Positions 46,113-55,543 of a DNA stretch of 64,000 nt are shown here, piece after piece. Positions within the stretch are counted from its first letter, which is position 1. The number at the start of each line of letters is the position of its first letter. Position numbers and translations under genes: made by a program. The stretch comes from Cordia subcordata. Taxonomy: Eukaryota; Streptophyta; Magnoliopsida; Boraginales; Cordiaceae. The stretch lies in NCBI GenBank assembly GCA_028554755.1, contig JAPTOF010000001.1, positions 36,289,501-36,353,500 on the forward strand, written 5' to 3'. Under the pieces are notes generated by a model. That model was given only the letters and a program-made list of their open reading frames with translations. It did not search any database and had not been told where the DNA came from.

Positions 46113-47096
46113 ATGGCTGAAGAGAAAGGTTACCAAGATGTTCATTCTCAAATAGAGGCTGTCATGGCCAAACTGTCAACATATAAAGACAAATTCAAGA
46201 ATCTTGAAGAGGAAAATGCTATAGTCCGAAAAGAAAATGACACCATCTACCAAGAAAACCTAAATCTACAGGAAAATACTACACCCTTAGACAAGGGAAA
46301 AGCAATTCTCAGTGAGGAAGTTGATCCTATGAAATCCTTAGATTTGACGCCTGTCCAAATTCTTGGACTTCGTAACATTACCCCGATACAATTGATAAGT
46401 CCTGGCTCTGTCGTCCAACGACTTATGATGCCCAACAACAATAATAGAGCCAGAAACTACGCTATACTTTCAGACGAGAACATTCTTAAGTGATTCGGTG
46501 AGCTTGAGTCCTCGGTCCACAGGATTCCAGGCGTACCTGCTCCTATTAAAATGAACGCCTTCAATAGCCATGCAATGTCTCAATTTGTGGATGACATAGC
46601 CATGGTAGACTTACCACCAAAGTTTACCTTTCCCGACATGAAGCCCTTTGACGAGACCACAGATCCGGATGACCATGTCATGAAATACAAATGGAAAATG
46701 TACACTGTAACCATCCCTAAAGAAAAAAGAGAAGCATGTATGCGTAAAGGTTTCAGCTTAAGTCTGACTAGACCCACCCTTCAATGGTATACCAACCTTT
46801 TAAACCGGTGCATCAGTTCATTTGCTCAACTTATAGACATGTTTGTCGAGCAGCATGCCAGTAGTGGAAAATTGGAAAAACAGTCAAATGACTTATATCT
46901 GATTGTGCAGAGGAAGGGTGAGTCTCTTAAAGAGTACGTGGGCCGATTTAACAAAGAAAAGGTCACCATACCTAATTGCAACATCGCTACTTCAGTTTCT
47001 TCTTTTCCTAGAGAACTTCTCCCCAAATCCGACCTCTACAAGGAATTCACAAAATACCTGTGTAAAATGATAGAAGATGTCTTGGCCAAAGCGTAG
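46113..47096 (+). pseudogene. Tat-lineage gag, broken by stop codons
   Basis: The frame starts MAEEKGYQDVHSQIEA, with a coiled-coil-like region (residues 1-55). A TGA at 46491-46493 interrupts it and the same frame continues to 47096. The second part holds the capsid region: LPPKFTFPDMKPFDETTDP, then LQWYTNLLNRCISSFAQLI and GESLKEYVGRFN, all typical of plant gypsy gag. It ends at a TAG in place of a codon after VLAKA. A frame change follows near 47130. Confidence 0.85.
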
Positions 47097-47913
47097 GCAC
47101 AAATCAAGTGGGACGATGATCAAGCCAATCGATGCCTATCCTCCTTCAAGGCCTAGCTATAAAGACCAAAGAATTGACAGGCAGTCGAGGAGATATAAGC
47201 CCTACCCTATCAAGAATCAAAGGAACAATAAGGTGCTTGACGAAAGGCGTATTCTTGAAAAAGAGTACGTACGAAATCTAGACAGTCGAAAAGCTCCTGA
47301 AATATAATCTTAATAAAACTTCAATAGAGCTTGTCCACACTTTAAGAAGAATAGGGAACGTAGTAAAATGGCCAGAAAAGATGAGATCCCCTGCAGAACA
47401 TAGGGACTAGTCTGGGTGTTGTAAGTTCCAAGGTGATCATGGGCATACCACAGAGGGGTACAAAGGCTTAAAGTGGGAGGTCAGTGAGCTATTAAAGAAA
47501 GGTCATCTGACAGAGTTTCTCTCAAAAACGGGGGAACAAACCATTGTGCAACGGGAAAGATAGCAAAAATTCGTGCCGGACGCACCCCTTGATCCACCAC
47601 GTCATGAACGCACAGTCAGCTGCATCATAAGAGGGTCAGAGATAAGTGGAATTACCATCTCGGCAGCCAAAAGGCACGCCCGCCTTGCAGGAAGATATGA
47701 AGCTCATCCATACCAGCCAAGAGATATTAGTCCACAGTAAACTCTTACTTTCTCAAACTACGAGGCAACTGATTTGAGTGACCTGCATGATGATGCCTTG
47801 ATAATCACACTTATAACAAGAGATATTAGTCCAGAGCAAACTCTTACTTTCTCAAACAATGAGGCAACTCATTTGACTGACCCACATGATGATGACTTAA
47901 TAATCACGCTTAT
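47097..47913 (+). pseudogene. Tat-lineage gag end and gag-protease linker
   Basis: Frame-shifted pieces read KYDQRIDRQSRRYKP-like basic sequence and then CKFQGDHGHTTEGYKGLK (about 47420-47475), a CCHC-related knuckle in which the last Cys is replaced. A 99-base in-frame tandem duplication covers 47721-47819 and 47820-47913, each with RDISP and TLTFSN phrases. The solo LTR at 47914 cuts the second unit five bases before its end. Confidence 0.75.
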
Positions 47914-48615
47914 TGATGAGTTGTGATTTGGTGTGTGTTTGCATTGCCATTTACTTATATTTTAGATGTGTTGAATGCTTATAATGATGCATTAGTGTAG
48001 TACTTTTGATAGAAATAGGCTTAAGCGTGAACAAATGTGCATATTGAGTTTAAGAGATAAATTGCTACACTAATTGCTTGTTTTCAATGATTTAGGCGGA
48101 CTTTGGGTTAAGATCAAGATTGGATGATGAAAGGTGATGAAGATGAGACATGCACGGGTCGAAAAGAGAAGACCGAAGGCCGAAAAGATGAAGGAAGTCA
48201 GTCGGACGACCATGAAAGAATAGAGCCGGTCGACCGGCTCTCGAAGGGGGGGTCGTCCGGCTTTTCGATGAATACGCGAACTTATAAATAAAGCCCGATG
48301 CCGAAGAATTTGGGGGGAGAGCAAAAAAAACACGTACTTCACACCTAACCTCTCACACACTTAACCCTAATCTCTAGCCGCCTCCCATACCCTTTTCACA
48401 CACTTTTCACCAAGAACCAAGCTTAGTTGGGAGGATTCAAACGCTTTGGAATCAAGATTGTTCACAAGCCGTGGTCTAAATTCGCTAGGATGAAAGGGGA
48501 GTTTCGTTATATCTCTTTCATTCTATTTTCCATTATGTCTGAGTAGGCTTGTATAGGGTGATTAAACTTATGTAATGGGTTGATTTTATACTCTTATGAT
48601 ATGGGGTATGATGGC

Positions 48616-48653
<38 letters not shown>

Positions 48654-49601
48654 TTGATTTGTCTTGTTTAATTGGGTGTTCTTTCATTCATGTCTATGTG
48701 TTTGATAAAATGCCTAGATAAGTAACATGTATACAAATTGAAGTTTGTTTGTTACTAAACACATCTAATCCATGTTATACTCATGTCTATGTGTTTATAT
48801 GTGGATGCTATGAAGTGGGTAATGCTTTTATTCATGTCTATATGCGTATTTGCATGCCTAGTAACGAGCATAACTTTAATATTGTATTTTATGCACGCGC
48901 TAGCAAGTGAAATCCTGCTGTAGTGACTTTAGAATGACGAATCATAATTTAGGGCTAGTCTAGATCGAGTCTCCTTTGGCTTTAAATTCAGCCAATAGGT
49001 TTTAGGATAGATTTAGTCGACTTTAGCAACACTAGGTTTTGGCTTTAAACCCAGCCAACAGTTTAGGTACTAAGGTAGGTTCATTCTAAGCGACCTAGGA
49101 AGTTAGTTAGTCAATCTTGAGGCCCTAGGTCATAAGGACCACGCCGTAGCTCTAGGAGGCGCCGCCTAGGGACGGACCGGCACCGAGTCCTAGGGGGAAA
49201 TCAGGACATTAACTAGCAACCTAGTTAAGAGCACTTATGATAGTTAGCCATCATCCCTTAATCCCATAGCATTTGAGTATAGAATTACCCATTCATAAGT
49301 CGAAGTCACCCTATCCCTTTTCAATTGTTAGTTTCCTCTTAATCAACTTGCATTTCCATTTGTTTTTATTCATAGTTTAGTTTTATTTCGTTTGCATAGA
49401 GCTCCCAATAATCCAAAATCTCACAAGAAGAAATTCACCTAGTTAGATTTGTCTTTTTAGCTCTTTTTAGAACATCAAGCATAGGATTCATTCACATTAT
49501 TCACGCCTCCCTGTGGTTCGACACCTGCACTCGTACACACTATATTGCACGATCCGTACGCTTGCGGGTCTTTTAGAGCTTGCTCTCGTAACACGACATC
49601 A
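47914..49601 (+). mobile_element. Solo LTR nested in the Tat-lineage element (first)
   Basis: The segment begins TGATGAGTTGTG and ends CGACATCA, with the perfect duplication CTTAT at 47909-47913 and 49602-49606. A TATAAATA box lies at 48283-48290, and a 16-base perfect palindrome AGCCGGTCGACCGGCT at 48224-48239. Two TTGGCTTTAAA...AGCCAA hairpins lie at 48976-48995 and 49039-49058. It belongs to the same family as 55594-57229. Length 1688 bases. Confidence 0.9.
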
Positions 49602-49606
49602 CTTAT

Positions 49607-49973
49607 GATTGCCAATTGCTGGGTCAGAAGAATCTTAGTAGACAACTGAAGCTCGGCTAACGTCGTCATGCTCAGCACCCTGAGAGAAATGGGGATTAAC
49701 AAGGATCGCATTCTCTGGCGATCAGCCCCCTTAGTTGTATTTAGTGGAGAACATAAAAGGACAATCGGAGAAATTCATCTTCCCGTGTATGCTAAAGGCG
49801 TAAACCTTGATGTCCGATCATTGATTGTCCATCCCCATATAACATTATATTGGGAAGACCATGGATCCACGACATGAAAGCAGTCCCTTATACTTATCAC
49901 CAGGTTATCAAGTTCCCTACCAGGTGGGGAGTTAGAGAGACAAAGGTGTAGCAGCTAGAGTCACAAAAGTCTT
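49607..49973 (+). pseudogene. Tat-lineage protease, broken
   Basis: The active-site region reads LVDN, stop, SSANVVML: the glycine codon after Asp-Asn has become TGA. Downstream are the flap-like SAPLVVFSGEHKRTIGEIHLPV and, after a frameshift near 49855, ILGRPW-like and YHQVIKFPT motifs that usually close this domain. The hAT-like MITE follows directly. Confidence 0.75.
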
Positions 49974-49981
49974 ATTGCACT

Positions 49982-50817
49982 TAGAGGTGGGAATCAGAAC
50001 GGATAATCGGATAGTCAGATAATCGGATATCAGATTAGAAAATCAACTATCTAATTGGATAGTTTAAAAGTACCTATCTGGCCGGATATCGGATGTTTCG
50101 ATAACGGATATTTTCGGATTCGGATGGTCGAATTTTCGGATTTATTTAATAATCAAAATATATTTAATTTCTCATTAATATTTTACTACTAAACAACATT
50201 ATAATCATATAAATTTAGTGCCACTTGAACTATAACAATATTAAATTGTATTGAAAAGAAAAATTAACACATTTCACTAAATATGAAGTTTACCACAAAC
50301 TACAATTCACACTAATATGCCATACAAAATAATAGTAGATAATAACCAATATTTATAAGTTTTCCACTAATATATAAGTTTACTACATATCATAATCCAC
50401 ATTAATATGTCACACATACCATAGCCGATACTAAATACAAAATCTATCACAATCTATATTTCATAACAAGCCATCAAATATTTTTGTTGTACCAAAAGTT
50501 AAACAAATAAATCATCCCAAAATGTAGGACATAAAACTAAAATATTTAAAATAAAGTTAAAAATTATAAAATAATAAAATGTTAAACCATCTTGAGACAA
50601 TGAAGCCCGTAATATAAAATTAATATATTTTTATATGTGTTTTATTTTTCAGATATTTCTGATCAAATTTGAATAGTAAAAAATTATTCGAATTCCTATC
50701 CGATATCCAGTATTTTTATCGGATACCAGATTCGGATATATCCGTATCTGAAGTTTTCATAATTTTTCTATCCAATTGGGTTCGAATTTCAATACGGAAC
50801 GGATATTCCCACCCTTA
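49982..50817. mobile_element. hAT-like MITE inside the Tat-lineage pol
   Basis: The ends are TAGAGGTGGGAAT and, inverted, TAAGGGTGGGAAT (11 of 13 equal). Flanking ATTGCACT (49974-49981) and ACTATACT (50818-50825) match at five of eight bases, and all differences are transitions. Subterminal CGGATA words repeat many times on the left and TATCCG words on the right, as is usual for hAT ends. No transposase is encoded. Confidence 0.8.
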
Positions 50818-50825
50818 ACTATACT

Positions 50826-52300
50826 ACAATGAAAGGTGCCCCTCATAACATCCTGTACCAGGTAGAGATAGCAGCCAGCAGCCCAAATTTTATGGACAAA
50901 GAAGAGCTTAATTAAATCCAGATTGACCCTAATGACCCGAGTCATGTGGTTAAGATAGGGTCAAAGTTAGAGCCAAAATTACGAAACAGACTCGTAGACA
51001 TTCTCAGCATTAATAAGGATTGTTTTGCAAGGTCACACGCCAACATGGTAGGGGTAGATCCAGAGGTAACGGCGTACAAGCTATAGGTCGATCCAACATA
51101 CCCTCCTGTTAAGCAGAAACGTATAAGATTTGCCCCTAAGAGGAATCGTATTATTAATGAGGAGGTCCAAAAGTTAATAGATGTCAGATAGGTTCGAGAG
51201 GCCCATTATCCCGAATGGCTGGCAAACGTCGTTGTGGTGAAAAAGAAGAACAAGAAATGAAGGGTTTGTATCGACTTTATAGACCTAAATAAAGCTTGCT
51301 CGAAAGACTCCTTTTCTCTGCCATACAAAGACATAACGGTAGATGCAACTGCTGGCCCCGAGCTCTTCAGCTTTAAGGAGGCCTTTTCTGGGTACAACTA
51401 GATCTTAATGTACCCCGACAATCAAAAAGAGACTTCATTCATCACTGAGCGAGGGATATACTGTTATAAGGTCATGCCTTTTGGCCTGAAAACGCTGGAG
51501 CAACTTACCAACGTTTGGTGAATAAAATGTTTTTAGATCTCCTTGGTCATACGATGAAAGTATACATCGACGACGTGCTCATAAAATCATTAGTTGCCGA
51601 GCAACATATTGACCATATAAGGCAGGCCTTTGACATCCTCAAGAAGTACAACATAAAGTTGAATCCCTCCAAGTGCTCGTTTAGTGTGACGTCAGGAAAA
51701 TTTCTTGGCTATTTGGTTACAGAGAGAAGGATAGAAGTCCATCCAGACCAAGTAAGGTCCATTCTTAATGTCCCATCTCCAAAGAACATTAAAGAAGTTA
51801 TGAAGCTCACAGGAAGGATTGCAACATTATGCAAATTCATTTCTAGATCATCTGACAAATGCCAACCATTTTTTAAGCTCCAAAATAACAAGGACTTCGC
51901 TTGGACACCTGAGTGTGAAGAAGTGTTACAACAACTAAAAACCTATTTGACCAGCCTACCACTACTGGCCAAACCAAAAGCGGGAGAGACCCTCTTGGTT
52001 TACTTGGCTGTCTTAATAACAGCTATCAACACTGTACTAGTACAAGAGGAAGGCAAAAAGCAATGGCTCGTTTACTACACCAGCAAAGCCCTTTTAAATG
52101 TAAAGACCAGGTATAACCAGTTAGAAAAACTAGCTTTGGCATTTGTCGTAGCTGCTTGGAAGCTAAGACCATATTTCTAGAGTTATCCCATTGTGGTATT
52201 GACTACCTTACCTTTAAAAAGTGATATTACATAAACCAGAGCTCTCAGGTCGTCTCCTAAGTGGGAAATTGAACTAAGTGAGCATGACATATCATTTTAG
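50826..52300 (+). pseudogene. Tat-lineage reverse transcriptase and first RNase H, broken
   Basis: Up to 51500 the frame carries stops but keeps the RT landmarks (PEWLANVVVVKKKNKK, CIDFIDLNKAC, KVMPFGLK). A one-base change near 51490 shifts the frame. From 51500 the frame is open to 52180 with the catalytic YIDDVLIKS, then CSFSVTSGKFLGYLV, the thumb region and an RNase H part (LLVYLAV, YYTSKALL, LEKLALAFVVAAWKLRPYF). In that first RNase H the usual acidic signature (SD.S/A) is not obvious. Confidence 0.85.
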
Positions 52301-52309
52301 CCTAGAACA

Positions 52310-52804
52310 ATGACAAAATCACAGGTTTTGGCTGACTTTGTAGCAAACTTCACACCCCGCACTCACTTAGAGGCAGAGAAAGAGTTATTTTACTTTATTG
52401 AAGGCACAATCCATGGGAAGTGGTCTTTATACGTAGACGGATCGAGTAATACTAGAGGTAGTGGGCTGGGTATAGTACTGCAATCACCTCAGGGGGATTT
52501 GGTAGGGCAGTCGGTAAGATATGGCCTTAAAGCCACCAATAATGAAGCAGAGTATAAGCCCTTAATTGCTGGACTCATGCTTGCCAAAAGCATGAATATC
52601 AAGCACATAACTATTAGTAGTGATTCGCAACTAGTAGTAAAACATATCCTTGGAACCTACCAGGCAAGAGATCAGAAGATGATCGCCTATCTCAACATAG
52701 TCAAAGAACTACTGTCAGCCTTTGAAGATTTCGAAATCAAACAACTCATCCGGGAAGACAACTGCCATGTTGATGCACTAGCCACACTAGGAGCAGCTAC
52801 CTAA
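52310..52804 (+). pseudogene. Second (archaeal-type) RNase H of the Tat-lineage element
   Basis: A 164-codon open frame. The domain shows all four acidic residues of the fold: Asp in LYVDGSS, Glu in NNEAEY, Asp in ISSDSQL and Asp in HVDALATLG. An extra RNase H of this type behind the RT-linked one is known from the Tat lineage. This is the best preserved domain of the element. It ends at TAA and has no start or release signal of its own. Confidence 0.85.
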
Positions 52805-52813
52805 ACTACCACA

Positions 52814-54140
52814 TTGAAAAACATTCCAGTAGCTTATCTACAATGGCCAGCAATTCGAAAAAGTGAAGTACTTGAAGTGGCTAAAATCGACGACAATCAA
52901 AGCTGGATGACTTTAATCATCCTATACATCAGAGACGATGTCCTCACGGAATGTCGTACTAAAGGACGCAAAGTTAGAATAAAAGCCGCAAGGTTTTGCA
53001 TTGTTGAGGGAAAATTATATCAAAGGTCCTACTCTGGACCATACCAACGATGCCTAGACCCGATAGAGGCCAACTATGTTTTTGGCCAAACTACATGAAG
53101 GGCAATGTGGCAACCATTCCAGAGCACATAGCTTGGTAAATCGAGCCCTCATTGCAGGCTACTACTGGCCTACTATTCTGGCTGATACGTTCGATTATGT
53201 GAAGAAGTGCAATAATTGCGAAAGGTTCGCTTAAGTCACACATCTATCACCAAAACCTCTTGTGTCCATTACATCCCTTTGGCCATTCATGAAATAGGGA
53301 ATAGATATAGTAGGAAAACTTTCTACTGCACCAGGGCAAAAAATTTACATATTGGCTACCACAAATTACTTCTTCAAATGGATTGAAGTGAAAGCTTATC
53401 ACCAAGTACGAGACATGGAACTAAAAGGTTTTGTGTGAAAAAACATCATATGTAGATTCGGAGTGCCCAAAGAAATTGTGAAAGACAATGGTTCCTAATT
53501 CATAAGTCATAATTTTAAAGACTTCTGCCAGCAATGGAGGATCGAACTTAGTTATTCGACACCACGAAATCCATAAGCAAGTGGGCAAGCAGAATCCTTC
53601 AATATAACCATTACGTCCACACTAAAGAAAAGACTAGAAAACGCCAAAGGAAGATGGGTTGAGGAATTGCCAGGTGCATTATGGTCTTACTGAACCACTG
53701 CTAGGACCACTACAGGTGAAACTCCATTCTCTTTCGTATATGGCACAAAAGCAGTCATTCTTGCCGAAATAGGATTATCTAGTCTCCGAGTGGAATGGAT
53801 GACCTTAGAAGAGAATGATGTTGAACTTCGCCATCACGTAGACACCATTGATGAAAGAAGGGAACAAGCCTTAATTCGTGTTGCCGTTTACCAACAGAGA
53901 CTCACTCGGTACTACAACAAGAACATTAGAATTCGTGCCTTCAAGGAAGAAGACTAGGTACTGAAGAGGGTATTCGAGAACACCAAGGAACTTAATATTG
54001 GAAAATGGGGTGCCAACTGGGAAGGACCATATCAAATTAGCAGAGTTTTGGCAAGAAGCATATAAACTACCCACTAAAAGTGGCAAGGATATCACCAATA
54101 GTTGGAACACTATTCATCTAAAGAGGTACTACTTCTAGCA
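52814..54140 (+). pseudogene. Tat-lineage integrase, broken
   Basis: After an open stretch to 53098 the frame shifts. The zinc-binding part is seen (NHSRAHSLVNRALIAGYYW, then CNNCERF). The catalytic core keeps Asp (GIDIVGKLS), Asp (IVKDNGS) and Glu (QAESFN), but in-frame stops lie near 53234, 53299, 53439, 53499, 53574, 53690 and 53955. The C-terminal part reads [11 protein letters not shown] and ends at about 54140. Confidence 0.85.
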
Positions 54141-54380
54141 GGACTTAGGTATCTTTAACTTCTATCTAGATATCTCTATCTTTTGATAAGTCATTAGAAA
54201 TTTGTTGAAATTCAGTCAACAAGAATTTCACCTATTCATAAGGAAACTTGTCTCAAAGAAATGACCTAATTCTTGATTAGAATACAATACTAATTAAGCC
54301 CTAACAAAAATAAATAGTTTGACCTCAAACAGTTTAATTCAAGGTATTTCCCCAAACCAAACACTCTGATGAAAGCAACA

Positions 54381-54775
54381 AAGGCGAAATAGGCTCTAGC
54401 CTCGCCCGTTTATGTGCTAATCAGCATGTTCTTATAAAGTAAGGCAAACAGGCTCCGGGCTCGCCCATATACGTGCTAATCATCACATAAAATAAGGCAA
54501 ATAAGCTCTAGCCTTGCCCATCTACATGTTAATTAGCACGTTCTTATAAAGTAAGGCAAACAGGCTCTGGCCTCGCCTATCTATGTGCTAATTAGCACAT
54601 TAAAAAATAAGGGCTTTGGCTTTGCCCATCTATGTGCTAATCAGCACATTTACATAAAATAAGGAAAATAGGCTTCGGCCTTGCCCATCTCTAGGCTAAT
54701 CAGCACATTCATGTAAAACAAGGCAAAAACAAACTTCGGCCTCGCCCATCTACATGTTAAGCAGTGTGTTCATAC
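54381..54775. repeat. Seven tandem units in the 3' region of the Tat-lineage element
   Basis: Units start at about 54381, 54441, 54494, 54553, 54609, 54661 and 54720 (52-60 bases each). The consensus runs AAGGCAAACAGGCT, CTCGCCCATCTA and GTGCTAATCAGCACAT. The last phrase is a near palindrome in every unit. Confidence 0.9.
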
Positions 54776-55525
54776 ATTATGACCCCTATGCACACGTACA
54801 CTAACAAGTGTTCCATAAGCACCTATGGGTTAGTAAATACCCATATGTACTATCTAAGGTGCTTTTGAATAATGTAAGGCAAGTGCCGTGATTCAAGCAG
54901 GACGTATGTAGTCCCAGAAACAATTGATCACTTATCAAGCGTAAAAGGTTTGTTATAAGTGCAATAACTTGACAACTAGGTCGAAGTCAATGCATAGACT
55001 TATATTATAGGGCCTAGTTCCAACGAGCCTAACATTATTCTCAGCAGTGCAACCAAGGGGCTTAATGCCAATTATGTACAATCAAAGTCAGAAACAACAT
55101 TGCTATCCACGCTGGTTTCGCTTGGCTAGAAAAGTGCTCAATGCAAAAAGGTATGCACTAACTAAGGTGTATAATGCACTCTGCTAAGATATGCAAGGTA
55201 TGTGCCTAAAGTGTGTAGTGTACACTACTAAAGGGCGTAAAGCACGCGAGTGTCTTGTACGTCGCTATATCGCTAAGAGAAAGTACGCTACTAAAGGGTG
55301 TCATGTAGGTCGTTACATTACTAGGAGGTGTCATGTATACCACTAAGGTGTGTAATATGCACAACTAAGACGTGTGAGCCATACATTAAACGCATGTTGT
55401 CAAGAAGCAAGTGCGACTAGAAACATAATATACATACGTTACATGAAAAAGACGGATTAGCCAGGAATTTCCACTTCCTACTCACTACAACAACTACTCT
55501 CTAACTCAAAAATTCTTCGACTTAG
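54776..55525. other. 3' untranslated region of the Tat-lineage element
   Basis: No coding frame is seen. Bases 55150-55390 hold a looser repeat of about 30 bases built on CTAAGGTGTGTAATG and CTACTAAAGGG words. Confidence 0.6.
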
Positions 55526-55543
55526 AGAGTGAGGGACAAATTG
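55526..55543 (+). other. Polypurine tract of the Tat-lineage element
   Basis: AGAGAGTGAGGGACAAAT lies directly before the 3' LTR, where the plus-strand primer is expected. Confidence 0.75.

Noticed and set aside
54381..54775. CRISPR-like array
   Set aside because: The units are contiguous and degenerate without unique spacers, and the context is a plant retrotransposon.
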